64,000 bases of DNA from UBA7359 sp038142205 (GCA_038142205.1 JAYQJO010000001.1:1364001-1428000), one strand, 5' to 3'; shown: positions 52,917-63,013, counted from the first letter of the stretch. Program-made: numbers and translations. Notes: generated by a model from the sequence alone, not told the origin.

Positions 52917-54149
52917 TTAATGTTTAAGCCCATTTTCAAATTCATAATGCCCTATTGATTGCTCCAGATGTTCTTCATCAAACTTTATTTTGTTTTGATT
53001 CGCGCGACTCACCACTCTGGAAACCAGTTCATAAGGTTTCATTTTGTGTAAATCTTCCGGCACACGTTGCCCATCACACAAGCCTGCTATCGGCACTTGC
53101 TTTTCTATCGACACAGAAAGAAACCCTCCCAAAGAAGCAGCTTCATCCAGTTTGGTAGGAATACAAAAATCAATATTGAAATCCTGATAGGTATCAATAA
53201 GTCTGGATAAACCGTTGTAATGTTCTGTTGCAGGCAAGATCAAACCTTTCATGGTTTGATGTTGTGTTGCTTTTAATAATTCAAGTTGTTCCTGATATTT
53301 TTCATCTTTAAAACTTAAACCGGCAGTATCAACCAGAATTAACTTGTCGCTAACTGACCCGTCAAATAAACCAAGAAAATCTTCTTTATTATTAATAGTG
53401 CGTATAGGCACACCGAGAATTCTTGCATAACTTCTTAATTGTTCTCTCGCACCTACCCGATAAATATCGGTTGTAGCCAACATAATATTTTGTGTGCCGT
53501 ATTCAAGTGCATAGCGTGTTGCCATTTTTGCAATCGTCGTTGTCTTACCGGAACCGGAAGGGCCAAAGAACAAGACTTTATTAGCAGCTGTCAGAATATT
53601 GTCATTAAACTGCGGAATCTTATACGTCAGTAATGCTAATAAAGTTCGCCATGCTTGTTCGAATTCATACTCTTCAGGAATTTCCTCAACTAATTCACGC
53701 GCCAGTTTTGGCGTTAAATCAAGGTTAATTAATTGCCGGATTAAATTTGCCCATAAAGGATGTTGTCTGCCTATTGCCCCCCAAGCTAAACCGGACATTT
53801 GCTGCTCTAACATTGATCGAAGTGATTTTAATTCATCTCGCATTTGATCAATGGTTGAGTCATTCGTCCAGATATCTGACATAGATTCCTGTTTCGCCGG
53901 CCTTGGCGATTCGACTGATTTTAATGTCTCGACAAACTCTGGCTTTTTCTGTGTTTGCTTATTTTCCAGTGCCTGTCTAGCTTCCGAACTTTTGTTATAG
54001 ATTTTTTCGTCATAATCCTCTGCGGCTATGAGCTCAACTCCACCGAGAACCTTTCTATTAGAGAGAATAACGACATCTGACCCATGTTCTTCACGCGCCA
54101 TTTCCAAAGCTTGTCGCATATCTGAAGCAAAGTATTTTTTTATTTTCAT
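52917..54149 (-). CDS. flhF: Flagellar placement GTPase FlhF
   Basis: SRP-type GTPase of 410 residues. N-terminal B domain starts MKIKKYFASDMRQALEMAREEHGSDVVILSNRKV. The NG domain (about 120-390) has P-loop FGPSGSGKTTTIAKMA near 195, then LATTDIYRVGAREQL, LVDTAGL and PTKLDEAASLGGFLSV. It marks the pole for flagellum assembly. Located 36 bp after flhA. Confidence 0.96.
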   Translation of the reverse strand: MKIKKYFASDMRQALEMAREEHGSDVVILSNRKVLGGVELIAAEDYDEKIYNKSSEARQALENKQTQKKPEFVETLKSVESPRPAKQESMSDIWTNDSTIDQMRDELKSLRSMLEQQMSGLAWGAIGRQHPLWANLIRQLINLDLTPKLARELVEEIPEEYEFEQAWRTLLALLTYKIPQFNDNILTAANKVLFFGPSGSGKTTTIAKMATRYALEYGTQNIMLATTDIYRVGAREQLRSYARILGVPIRTINNKEDFLGLFDGSVSDKLILVDTAGLSFKDEKYQEQLELLKATQHQTMKGLILPATEHYNGLSRLIDTYQDFNIDFCIPTKLDEAASLGGFLSVSIEKQVPIAGLCDGQRVPEDLHKMKPYELVSRVVSRANQNKIKFDEEHLEQSIGHYEFENGLKH

Positions 54150-54185
54150 CGTCGTTGTCTTACCTTCTATTTTGCATTTTTATAA

Positions 54186-56285
54186 TTAATCAGCTGCTCC
54201 AACCGAATTAACAATTCTTATTTCTCTTGTTTCAGGCACTTCGCTAAACGCCAATATATTCAGTCTTGGAATACTAAATCGCACTAAACGTACTAATAAT
54301 TCGCGTAAATTATCTGCAACAAGTAATACAGAAGGCTGTCCTGCCATTTCCTGTTTTTCACAGGCTTCTCGTAATGAGATGATCAATCTTTGTGATAATC
54401 CTGGTTCCACTGCACCAGCACCTTCTGCCATTGCCTGTAGTGATTGCTGCAATAACTGTTCCAGTGCCATGTCTAATGTAATTACCGGTAACTCATCATC
54501 ACTACCACCAATTCGCTCAATAATAAGGCGACCTAAAGCAACACGAACTACAGCCGTCAACGCATCTGTTGATTGAATGGTTCGAGAATGCTCGATGATG
54601 GTTTCAATAATGGTTCGGATATCGCGAATGGGAATATTTTCTCGCAATAGGCTTTGCATGACCTTTAATACAACACTGATAGGAACAATATTCGGAATAA
54701 TGTCATCGATGACCTTTGGAGAATGTTCACTATAACGCTCAATTAAAGACTGTACTTCTTTATAGCCTAATAATTCGTGCGCATGCTCTTGCAGAATTTG
54801 GCTCATGTGTGTGGCGACAACAGTACTGGGGTCAACCACAGTATAGCCATAGGTTTGTGCCTGATCGCGTTGTGATGAGTCTATCCATACAGCCTCCAAA
54901 CCAAACACCGGATCGGTTGCCGTATTTCCTGGCAATTCACCAAAAACCTGACCTGGGTTAATTGCCAACTCGGCATCAACCTGCACAGACGCTTTGGCTA
55001 TCGTCGTGTCTTTGATTACAATTCGATAGCTATTCGGCTCTAAATCGAGGTTATCGCGGATATGAACAGCGGGTAATAGAAATCCTAATTCCTGTGTCAG
55101 TTTTTTTCGAACTCCTTTCACCCTGGATAACAATTGACCGCCTTGTTTTCGATCAACCAGCGGTATCAAACGGTAACCGACTTCCAATCCTATTTGATCA
55201 ATGGTTTCTACATCGTCCCAACCGAGTTCACGTTCTTCTTCAGAAGGTATTGCTACAGCTTCCTGAACAACTTCTTCCTGATTATCTTCTTCCTCTTTTT
55301 TTCTATTCACTGTCATCCAGTAACCCAAGCCTCCAGCAATACCAGCGAAAAGCAGGAATGCAATATTTGGCATGCCGGGAATAATTCCGATTAAGCCTAA
55401 TATTGATGCGGTGATGTATAAGGTTTTTGGACTTTGGAACAATTGAAAAATAATCTGTTGCCCCATGTCTGATGCAGAAGAAACTCGCGTAACAATAATC
55501 GCTGCTGCCGTTGATAAAAATAAAGAAGGTATTTGCGCAACGAGACCGTCACCAATAGTTAATAAAATATAGATGCGTGCCGCATCAGACATGGCTAATT
55601 GATGTTGAACGACACCAATAGCCAAACCACCGAGTATATTAATAAACAGGATCAGAATACCGGCAATCGCATCACCACGAACAAACTTACTGGCACCGTC
55701 CATAGCACCATAAAAATCAGCTTCTTCTGCTACTTCAGCGCGTCTTGTTTTCGCTTCTTCCTGCTCAATTAAACCGGCATTTAAATCCGCATCAATGGCC
55801 ATTTGTTTACCGGGCATCGCATCAAGAGTAAAACGCGCTGTGACTTCTGAAATTCTTCCCGCACCCTTGGTCACGACAACAAAGTTAATAACAACGAGGA
55901 TAGCGAAAACAACAAAGCCAACTGTATAATTACCGCCAACAACAAAGTCACCGAATGATTGAATCACTTTACCGGCAGCATCAGGACCGGCATGACCATT
56001 TAATAAAACAACTCGTGTTGAAGCCACGTTTAAACTTAAACGTAATAAGGTTGCGATTAATATGACTGTTGGAAAAACAGCAAACTCCAGCGGTCGTAAA
56101 CTGTATACCACCGCTAATAAGACAATCAGTGATAAGGCAATATTAAAAGTAAAGAAGATATCAAGTATGAATGCTGGCAGTGGAATAACCATCATTGCCA
56201 AAATAGCCATGACCAATAATGGCGCACCCAAACTCATCTGGTTCCACTCTGATAATTTGAATGACATTGTTCCTGTTGCAGCCAC
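54186..56285 (-). CDS. flhA: Flagellar export gate protein FlhA
   Basis: 699 residues. Eight membrane helices in about 20-330 enclose the FHIPEP loop (GDFVVGGNYTVGFVVFAILVVINFVVVTKGAGRISEVTARFTLDAMPGKQMAIDADLNAG). The C-terminal cytosolic part (about 365-690) forms the nonameric ring that docks chaperones. A GTG at 56285 opens the frame; an ATG at 56267, beginning MSFKLSEWN, is an alternative start with AGGA just before it. 17 bp after flhB. Confidence 0.95.
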   Translation of the reverse strand: MAATGTMSFKLSEWNQMSLGAPLLVMAILAMMVIPLPAFILDIFFTFNIALSLIVLLAVVYSLRPLEFAVFPTVILIATLLRLSLNVASTRVVLLNGHAGPDAAGKVIQSFGDFVVGGNYTVGFVVFAILVVINFVVVTKGAGRISEVTARFTLDAMPGKQMAIDADLNAGLIEQEEAKTRRAEVAEEADFYGAMDGASKFVRGDAIAGILILFINILGGLAIGVVQHQLAMSDAARIYILLTIGDGLVAQIPSLFLSTAAAIIVTRVSSASDMGQQIIFQLFQSPKTLYITASILGLIGIIPGMPNIAFLLFAGIAGGLGYWMTVNRKKEEEDNQEEVVQEAVAIPSEEERELGWDDVETIDQIGLEVGYRLIPLVDRKQGGQLLSRVKGVRKKLTQELGFLLPAVHIRDNLDLEPNSYRIVIKDTTIAKASVQVDAELAINPGQVFGELPGNTATDPVFGLEAVWIDSSQRDQAQTYGYTVVDPSTVVATHMSQILQEHAHELLGYKEVQSLIERYSEHSPKVIDDIIPNIVPISVVLKVMQSLLRENIPIRDIRTIIETIIEHSRTIQSTDALTAVVRVALGRLIIERIGGSDDELPVITLDMALEQLLQQSLQAMAEGAGAVEPGLSQRLIISLREACEKQEMAGQPSVLLVADNLRELLVRLVRFSIPRLNILAFSEVPETREIRIVNSVGAAD

Positions 56286-56302
56286 TTTTCTTCAATTCTC
56301 CT

Positions 56303-57439
56303 TTAATCGTATTGGTATTCTTCCGGTATTGGTAAATCCGTCGGCGGTTTAGGTTTACCGCCTCTCGCAATATTGACGCTTTCGCGTAACTGGAAGATGT
56401 AAGCGAGTACTTGAGCTACTGCAAGATAGAGTCCAGATGGGATATCCTGATTCACTTTTGTACTAAAATATAATGCTCGAGCCAGCATAGGTGCTGGGAA
56501 AATCATGACCTTATTTTCAGTTGCGATATTTCTGATCCGTTCTGCAACTAGATCAGCACCTTTTGCAACGAGTTTAGGTGTACTCATTTCATCAGGCTTA
56601 TAACTCAGGGCAACCGCAAAATGTGTCGGGTTGGTAATAATGACATCGGCATCCGGAACCGCTTCCATCATCCTTCGGTTAGCTAATTCCTGTTGTAGCA
56701 TTCTTATTTGTGATTTTACTTCCGGTTTACCTTCGGTATCTTTCATTTCATCCTTGATTTGTTGCTTGGTCATCTTCAACTGCTTGGCGTGATTCCATAT
56801 TTGAAAAGGTACATCTACCGTAGCAATTAAAATCGTTGAAAAACAAACAAGAAAAAAACAGCCAAGAATTAAATTACTAGCATCAATTAATCCGCGTTCA
56901 AGACCATTGCGTCCAACGCTCAATAAGTCATAAATATTGTGCCAGAGTAAAAAAATAGCAACGCCAACAATCAAAACGAACTTGGCCAGTGCTTTCATTA
57001 ATTCCATTAAACTATTCACGCTGAACAAGCGCTTCATACCGGAAATGGGATTCAGTTTATCTAGCTTTATCGATATGGCTTGTGGACTAAACAACCAGCC
57101 ACCCATCATCATCGGTGCAAAGAAAGCAACAAGAAACAGCAGGGCCAGGAGAGGTGCAAAATCCATTAATACATCTTTTCCAGAATCAACAACAGCGTTA
57201 AAGAGAAAGGAATCATCAAAGATATTTTTTCTATCAATAATGAAATTATCTTGCATTAATGTACGCAAGCTCATTGATAACTGTTGTCCAAGTAAAACAA
57301 AAAAAAGCGCACTTGCCATAAGAATACACATGGTATTTAATTCTTTTGAACGGCTTATCTGACCTTTCTCGCGCGCCTCCTCCTCACGCTTCGGTGTCGC
57401 CTGCTCTGTCTTTTCCTGGCTGGTATCTTCAGACGACAT
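56303..57439 (-). CDS. flhB: Flagellar export switch protein FlhB
   Basis: 378 residues. Four membrane helices in about 30-215, then the cytosolic domain with the self-cleavage motif N-P-T-H in DVIITNPTHFAVAL (near 270), which switches export from rod/hook to filament proteins. A charged, proline-containing tail follows. Start overlaps the fliR stop. Confidence 0.96.
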   Translation of the reverse strand: MSSEDTSQEKTEQATPKREEEAREKGQISRSKELNTMCILMASALFFVLLGQQLSMSLRTLMQDNFIIDRKNIFDDSFLFNAVVDSGKDVLMDFAPLLALLFLVAFFAPMMMGGWLFSPQAISIKLDKLNPISGMKRLFSVNSLMELMKALAKFVLIVGVAIFLLWHNIYDLLSVGRNGLERGLIDASNLILGCFFLVCFSTILIATVDVPFQIWNHAKQLKMTKQQIKDEMKDTEGKPEVKSQIRMLQQELANRRMMEAVPDADVIITNPTHFAVALSYKPDEMSTPKLVAKGADLVAERIRNIATENKVMIFPAPMLARALYFSTKVNQDIPSGLYLAVAQVLAYIFQLRESVNIARGGKPKPPTDLPIPEEYQYD

Positions 57440-58215
57440 TATTTTGTCACCATCTTCTGCATCATCAAAATACCGCCATCAAATAATTGCGTCATTTGCG
57501 GTACAAAACTGCTTAGATTAAAAAATATAATCAAAACGCCAAGGATTATCATAATGGGAAAACCAACAGCGAATATATTGAGTTGTGGTGCAGAACGCGT
57601 CATCACACCAAAAGCCAGATTAACAATTAGTAACGCAACAATCGCAGGCAAAGCAATTATCACGGCTGTTTTAATTATTGTGCCTGTCCATAAAATGACT
57701 TCCCATGCCATGCTTTTTGATACCCCTCCAGCGTTTACGGGCAAGCTGGTAAAGCTCTCGGCAAGTACCGCTATCATTATTAAGTGACCGTCAATCGCAA
57801 GAAATAATAATGTCGCCAACAATAAATAGAACTGACCAATAATCGGAACCTGATTACCATTAGACGGGTCAACCATAGAAGCCATCATTAAACCCATTAG
57901 TTGTCCTATTGCCTGGCCGGCCAGTTCAAGCGCAACAAATATGACTCGCAAACATAAGCCCATGGAAACACCTATCATGACTTGTTGCATGGTGATGAGT
58001 ATTCCTTCTGCTGAGGCAGGGTTAATCGCCGGGACTTCAGGTAATACCGGAAAAATAACGATCGTAATTAACACCGCCATTACCATTCGAACACGAATAG
58101 GAACCGTTCGGGTTCCAATAACAGGCGCAGTCATTAATAGACCGGCAACACGAAAAAAAGGCCACAACCACATTTGTACCAATTCAACTATCTCTGCTGT
58201 TGTTATCGTATACAC
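57439..58215 (-). CDS. fliR: Flagellar export gate protein FliR
   Basis: 258 residues, mostly membrane helices: WLWPFFRVAGLLMTAPVIGTRTVPIRVRM near 14-42, GLCLRVIFVALELAGQAIGQLMGLMMASMVDP near 80-112, and the C-terminal LNIFAVGFPIMIILGVLIIFFNL. Starts with GTG at 58215. Forms the FliP5-FliQ4-FliR1 export core with its upstream neighbours. Confidence 0.95.
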   Translation of the reverse strand: MYTITTAEIVELVQMWLWPFFRVAGLLMTAPVIGTRTVPIRVRMVMAVLITIVIFPVLPEVPAINPASAEGILITMQQVMIGVSMGLCLRVIFVALELAGQAIGQLMGLMMASMVDPSNGNQVPIIGQFYLLLATLLFLAIDGHLIMIAVLAESFTSLPVNAGGVSKSMAWEVILWTGTIIKTAVIIALPAIVALLIVNLAFGVMTRSAPQLNIFAVGFPIMIILGVLIIFFNLSSFVPQMTQLFDGGILMMQKMVTK

Positions 58216-58235
58216 GTTACTTTCTTATAATGATA

Positions 58236-58505
58236 TCAACCTATATAGCCAGGAATACTACCAAACAGTCTCAAGGTATATTCAGTGACCATACTTAACA
58301 TCAAGGGACCTGCAATAACCAGAACTAACAGCGTGATTAATAATTTAGGAATAAAACTCAAGGTCATTTCATTAATCTGCGTTGCAGCCTGAAACATACT
58401 GATTAATACACCAACGATCAGAGCTGGCACTAGTAGAATTAACAATAATATTGTCAGGAGATATAAAGCTTGCTGTCCAATTTGTACAATGAGTTCGGGA
58501 GTCAT
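58236..58505 (-). CDS. fliQ: Flagellar export gate protein FliQ
   Basis: 89 residues with two helices (about 14-38 and 52-75). Family hallmarks PELIVQIGQQALYLL, PALIVGVLISMFQAATQINEMTLSFIPKLL are intact. Start overlaps the fliP stop by 4 bp. Confidence 0.97.
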   Translation of the reverse strand: MTPELIVQIGQQALYLLTILLLILLVPALIVGVLISMFQAATQINEMTLSFIPKLLITLLVLVIAGPLMLSMVTEYTLRLFGSIPGYIG

Positions 58506-59236
58506 GCAAAATAGAAGCTATTAGCCAGCGTTCCCATAATTAAGGCCCAGCCATCAACAAGTACAAACAGCATGAGCTTAAATGGAAAAGAAATAATCAA
58601 GGGTGATAGCATCATCATACCCATTGACATCAAAACACTTGCGACTACCAGATCGATAATTAGAAACGGTATAAAAATAACAAAGCCTATCTGAAAAGCT
58701 GTTTTTAATTCGCTGGTAACAAAGGCCGGAACAATAAGACTAAAAGGAATATCATCTTCCGTTGCTATATTGTCATTACCGGATATTGAAGCAAACAACT
58801 CAATATCCGTTTCACGGGTTTGAGCCAGCATAAATTCTCTTATCGGCGTTTTCGCAAGAGACAATGCTTCATTCATTGATACTTCTTCATTTAAATACGG
58901 TTGCAAGGAAGATTGATAAATCTGATCCAACACCGGAGTCATAACAAAGAAACTTAAAAATAATGCAAGACCGATTAATATCTGGCTGCTTGGTGTTTGT
59001 GCTGTTCCTAATGCCTGACGCAATATTGCTAGCACAATAATAATTCTTGTAAACGATGTCATCATTAACAACGCTGCTGGTAACAAAGTCAACGCCGTCA
59101 TTAAGAAAAATATTTTGATACTTAAACTATAGGTTTGACCACCTGATGCATTATCAACAACGGTTAAAACATCTAGACCTGGCTGGGCATAACTTAAACC
59201 AGGAAACAACAGCAACAATAACAATAATTTATGCAT
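58502..59236 (-). CDS. fliP: Flagellar export gate protein FliP
   Basis: 244 residues. Cleaved signal peptide (about 1-18), then FFLMTALTLLPAALLMMTSFTRIIIVLAILRQALGTAQTPSSQILIGLALFLSFFVM, a periplasmic region, and FLIIDLVVASVLMSMGMMMLSPLIISFPFKLMLFVLVDGW, both FliP signatures. Overlaps fliO by 8 bp. Confidence 0.97.
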   Translation of the reverse strand: MHKLLLLLLLFPGLSYAQPGLDVLTVVDNASGGQTYSLSIKIFFLMTALTLLPAALLMMTSFTRIIIVLAILRQALGTAQTPSSQILIGLALFLSFFVMTPVLDQIYQSSLQPYLNEEVSMNEALSLAKTPIREFMLAQTRETDIELFASISGNDNIATEDDIPFSLIVPAFVTSELKTAFQIGFVIFIPFLIIDLVVASVLMSMGMMMLSPLIISFPFKLMLFVLVDGWALIMGTLANSFYFA

Positions 59237-59606
59237 TAGTATTTTCAGCTATTAAAAGTTTATCAATCGTATCTAGCTTACTTATCTGACTCGGTGTAAT
59301 AGAAAGCAAAATCTGTTTATCGTTTACTTCGACCAGCACAAGTCGTTCCCTGTTTCCAAGATGTAAGCTATCAACGAGACGTATCTGACCACAGCCTGTC
59401 ATCGACCCATTGCCATAACGTTTAAAAAGAAAAGTACTGCCGAGAAATAATGCAATAACAAAAACAAGGCCGAGTAAGACCTTAAAGTAATCGGCCATAT
59501 TTATCGCCGATACCGAAGGAGTTACATGTTCAGCAGCATTAATATGAGTACAGACTAAAAGTAAAAAGCTGGTCAGTAGAACATGTCTGGATAAGTTTAA
59601 AATCAT
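59229..59606 (-). CDS. fliO: Flagellar export assembly protein FliO
   Basis: 125 residues. A signal-like hydrophobic start (about 5-24), a second membrane helix (about 42-60, LLGLVFVIALFLGSTFLFKRYG) and a cytosolic part with IRLVDSLHLGNRERLVLVEVNDKQILLSI, the FliO core. It helps assemble the FliP ring. Between fliN and fliP as expected. Confidence 0.92.
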   Translation of the reverse strand: MILNLSRHVLLTSFLLLVCTHINAAEHVTPSVSAINMADYFKVLLGLVFVIALFLGSTFLFKRYGNGSMTGCGQIRLVDSLHLGNRERLVLVEVNDKQILLSITPSQISKLDTIDKLLIAENTNA

Positions 59607-59615
59607 TGACGAAAA

Positions 59616-60038
59616 TCACTGCAGCTTTTTGACTCGTTCATGTGTACTGACAATATCAGTAAGTCGTATACCGTACTTTTCATTAACGACAACGACTTCT
59701 CCGTGTGCAACCAAGGTGTTATTAACCTTTACATCAAGCGGCTCACCAGCTAAACGCTCAAGTTCGACAACAGAGCCCTGGTTTAATTGCAGTAGGTTTT
59801 TAATACTGATTTTTGTCTGGCCTATTTCTACTGATAATGAAACAGGAATATCCAGTATTGCTTCAAGGTTTGCTGTTTCACCATTACCATCATCTTCTGC
59901 CTGAAAGTTTTGCAGGGGAACTTCGGGTAATTCATTGTTTGGATTAGAATCCGCTTCGGCTTGACTCTGTTCAGTCATTGCAGCACCCCAATCATCTCTT
60001 GCAGCATCATCTTCAACTGCGTTAGTTTCTTCCGTCAT
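59616..60038 (-). CDS. fliN: Flagellar C-ring protein FliN
   Basis: 140 residues. Acidic, low-complexity N-terminal half (about 1-55), then the SpoA domain: ILDIPVSLSVEIGQTKISIKNLLQLNQGSVVELERLAGEPLDVKVNNTLVAHGEVVVVNEKYGIRLTDIVS. Forms the lower C ring and the CheY-P binding surface. Overlaps fliM by 17 bp. Confidence 0.96.
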   Translation of the reverse strand: MTEETNAVEDDAARDDWGAAMTEQSQAEADSNPNNELPEVPLQNFQAEDDGNGETANLEAILDIPVSLSVEIGQTKISIKNLLQLNQGSVVELERLAGEPLDVKVNNTLVAHGEVVVVNEKYGIRLTDIVSTHERVKKLQ

Positions 60039-61050
60039 TTGATTGCTCCTGTAAATATTTAATTGCGCTTGGTTCTTTATCGTGACGAATCATTTCTGTT
60101 ACCTTGATTGCACGACTACCTCTCGAAAGACCATATTGCCCCCGAAAAACAGGAATGCCGTCAATCTCTCCAGTAACAATATCAGGTAAGTCGACAGGAA
60201 TAACATCGCCTACTTTCAGATCATTCAGTTCACGTAATGAAATTATTGTTTCAGTTAAAGTACTGGATATTTCAACTGGCGCAGCTTTCACTTCTTCTCT
60301 TAATGAATTAATCCAGCGCTGATCAAAATCTGAAGAATCACTTTGTACGCCGGCATCAAGCTGTTCGCGTATAGGTTCAAGCATGGAATAAGGCATGGTG
60401 ATATGTATGTCACCACCACCATTGTCCAGCTCAACATGAATTGTTGAAACAACGACAACTTCTGTCGGCGTTACTATATTGGCAAAGTGCGGGTTAACCT
60501 CCGAACCGGTATATTCAAAATCAACATTCATAACCGGTGCCCAGGCTTCTTTAAGATCATCAAATATCTTATGTAGAATACTTGTCACCACCTGCATTTC
60601 GGTATTAGTAAAGTCACGTCCTTCAATCTTTGTGTGAAAACGACCATCACCACCAAAGAAAGAGTCGACAATCGAATAAACCAGTTTAGGGTTTAAGACA
60701 AATAAAGCTGTGCCGCGTAATGGTTTTACTTTTATAAGGTTAAGACTGGAAGGCATAAACAAGCTATGGATGTATTCTCCAAATTTTGTCATTTGTATCC
60801 CTTCGACAGTGATACTGGGTGAACGTCTAAGAAAGTTGAAAAGCGTTAAACGAAAGTTTCTAGCAAAACGTTCATTAATCATTTCCAGCGTCGGCATACG
60901 ACCGCGAACAATGCGATCCTGACTGTTAAAGTCATAAGATTTTATTTCACCATCATCGAGAACATTTTCATCTTCTGTATCAACTTCACCACCGTCAACA
61001 CCTGTTAATAAAGCATCAATCTCGTCCTGCGATAAAATATCTTCAGCCAT
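60022..61050 (-). CDS. fliM: Flagellar motor switch protein FliM
   Basis: 342 residues. The N-terminal CheY-P-binding peptide ILSQDEIDALL is at 4-14. The CheC-like middle domain includes RMPTLEMINERFARNFRLTLFNFLRRSP and FGGDGRFHTKIEGRDFTNTE, and a SpoA domain (about 250-325) ends in PVFRGQYGLSRGSRAIKV. 20 bp after fliL. Confidence 0.97.
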   Translation of the reverse strand: MAEDILSQDEIDALLTGVDGGEVDTEDENVLDDGEIKSYDFNSQDRIVRGRMPTLEMINERFARNFRLTLFNFLRRSPSITVEGIQMTKFGEYIHSLFMPSSLNLIKVKPLRGTALFVLNPKLVYSIVDSFFGGDGRFHTKIEGRDFTNTEMQVVTSILHKIFDDLKEAWAPVMNVDFEYTGSEVNPHFANIVTPTEVVVVSTIHVELDNGGGDIHITMPYSMLEPIREQLDAGVQSDSSDFDQRWINSLREEVKAAPVEISSTLTETIISLRELNDLKVGDVIPVDLPDIVTGEIDGIPVFRGQYGLSRGSRAIKVTEMIRHDKEPSAIKYLQEQSNDGRN

Positions 61051-61069
61051 TGTTTAACCTATTATCCAA

Positions 61070-61592
61070 CTATTGCATTACAAAACTTGTAAAATAAACA
61101 TCCTCAACACCTTCCTTGCCTGTTTCAGCAACTAAAATGTCCTGGACCTCTTTTAATACCTCTTTACGCAATTTATCCTTGCCATCAGGTGTACTTAGTT
61201 GCTCAGATGTTTTACCACTCAATAACAAAACAATATTGTTTCTTACTTGAGGAAAGTGTTTGGTGATTTCTTCCTTCACTTTTTCATCTCGAGTCATACC
61301 TTCAATACTGACTTGTAAAAAGCGCGCCCGGCTTTTACCGGTGAAGTTCACAATGAAAGCAGGATCAAGAGAAAAGTAATGTGCACTTTTGCTAACAGTT
61401 TCTTCCTCTGTTTCGCTTTCCGCTGCTCCATTTTCTTCAGCAGCAGCTGTACCTTCTTCTTTATCACCCATGATAAAAAAGCACCAGCACCGCCGCCAAT
61501 TAAAAGAACAGCAGCAATAATGATGATTAACATTAACGGCGACTTCTTTTTTCGGTCCCATCTGCACCTTCTTCTTTATCCTCTTCCGCCAT
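61070..61592 (-). pseudogene. fliL: fliL, flagellar basal-body protein, with two homopolymer frameshifts
   Basis: From the ATG at 61592 (GGAG 7 bp before) the frame reads MAEEDKEEGADGTEK and then stops early. One added A in the A6 run gives KKSPLMLIIIIAAVLLIGGG, the FliL membrane helix. One added T in the T6 run at 61485-61490 then restores FIMGDKEEGTAAAEENG and the intact periplasmic domain (SLDPAFIVNFTGKSRARFLQVSI through DVYFTSFVMQ). So two single-base losses, both in runs of six, break an otherwise normal gene of about 174 residues. Genuine decay, sequencing error, or slippage that still gives some full-length protein are all possible. Confidence 0.9.
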
Positions 61593-61639
61593 GTAAGGTC
61601 TCCATAATTTAATAATATGATTAATGTTATGGATCATTT

Positions 61640-61655
61640 AGCAAACCTTATGCCA
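61640..61655 (-). promoter_or_regulatory. Sigma-54 promoter upstream of fliL
   Basis: The minus strand reads TGGCATAAGGTTTGCT, matching TGGCAYR-N4-TTGCW with GG and GC 12 bp apart (61653-61654 and 61641-61642). It lies about 48 bp before the fliL ATG. FleQ-type sigma-54 control of fliL-M-N-O-P-Q-R is usual in polar flagellates. Confidence 0.75.
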
Positions 61656-61806
61656 TCATATATATAACAGTAAATACAACGAGTTACATAGGGTCAGAAA
61701 AATATATTGTCAAGCAATTGACGTTACGAAGTGAGTTAGTTTTTTATCAGGAATAATAAAGACAAACAGTTGTTAACTGTTAATAAGGAATGAGTCTCTA
61801 ATCTTC

Positions 61807-62973
61807 TTATACGTATTGGTTGATAAGACTGATATCAACTGTGTTTACATTCGTATTTAGTGTTTCTGAATGTTCCTGCATCTCATCATCAGATAACATC
61901 AACGAATCATTTTCTTCATCATGAAGATGTTTAGTTTGCTGTGAAGATTGTTGTGATGACTGTTGTGACACATTTGCATCAGCTAGATTTAAACCGTTTT
62001 GTGAAAACATTTCTTTTAAACGAGGGAAAGCATCTTCAATGGCATCGCGTACAGTTGAATTTGTGGAAACGAAATGAACAGTCGCATGATCCTGATTAAC
62101 ACTTACTTTGATTTCAATGGGTCCTAGCTCTGCAGGGTTAAGATGGATATTCGCAGATTGAACTCTACCGTTTACCATCATCATTAAACGGTTACCCATT
62201 GCTTCACCCCATCCGGATTGATTTACAGGAACGTCAATACGGCTCATGACTTTTGCTGTTTGCTCAATACCTGAATAAGATTTTAAAGATTGTGTATTTA
62301 ACTGATTAAGCGGATTAATTGACTTATCTATATTGGCTAACTGATCAATCAATTTTGTTGTATTACCTTCCTGCGTCACTGCCTGACGCCCTGCTTGAGT
62401 TAGCAACTCACTTAAAAAATCAATATCTGACTTGCTTATGTCTTTAGCAACCTGAGATAAATTTACATCATCTAATATCTGAGATAAATCAGTATCTTTT
62501 ACTGCTAATGCTTGTTGTTGTGCGTTTACAGCTATTGTATTCGTTTTTAATAGATCTGTTTTATCAAAACCTTTTGTTAATAAAAGTCCTTCTTCTGATA
62601 ATTCATCATTAAATAGATTGGGATTCAGCAATGCTTTAACTTCAGAGTTGCCAAACAATTGTGCATTTTCTATCTGTGTTTCAGATGCTTTTGCTAACAG
62701 GCTTAATACAGATAATTGATTTAATTCCGGAGCTTCACCGTTTAAATCAGTTTTAACTAAAGCCTGCAAATCAGCGACTCCCTGAATGCCTAGCTCTTTT
62801 AAAGCGGCAAGGTCAAGCGGCTTAAGTTTGCCGTCTTCGGATACTAAATCACTTAATAACTCAGAAAATTCACCTTGATAAGGTTCGCCTGTCAACTCAT
62901 CAGAAGGTGGTAACGCATTGTTTTCCATTCTTTTTTCTGAATTTAGTGCGCTTACTGTAAGTACTGGATTCAA
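61807..62973 (-). CDS. fliK: Flagellar hook-length control protein FliK
   Basis: 388 residues. Long poorly conserved N-terminal ruler region, then the Flg_hook C-terminal domain (about 250-340): QSANIHLNPAELGPIEIKVSVNQDHATVHFVSTNSTVRDAIEDAFPRLKEMFSQNGLNL, followed by a Gln/Ser-rich stretch. The start is a TTG at 62973 with AAAGGA 7 bp before it; an ATG 15 codons later has a poorer site. It carries its own sigma-54 promoter. Confidence 0.92.
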   Translation of the reverse strand: MNPVLTVSALNSEKRMENNALPPSDELTGEPYQGEFSELLSDLVSEDGKLKPLDLAALKELGIQGVADLQALVKTDLNGEAPELNQLSVLSLLAKASETQIENAQLFGNSEVKALLNPNLFNDELSEEGLLLTKGFDKTDLLKTNTIAVNAQQQALAVKDTDLSQILDDVNLSQVAKDISKSDIDFLSELLTQAGRQAVTQEGNTTKLIDQLANIDKSINPLNQLNTQSLKSYSGIEQTAKVMSRIDVPVNQSGWGEAMGNRLMMMVNGRVQSANIHLNPAELGPIEIKVSVNQDHATVHFVSTNSTVRDAIEDAFPRLKEMFSQNGLNLADANVSQQSSQQSSQQTKHLHDEENDSLMLSDDEMQEHSETLNTNVNTVDISLINQYV

Positions 62974-63013
62974 TTATTTATCCTTTAAACTAATCTAATC
63001 TTGTAAAAGGTAT

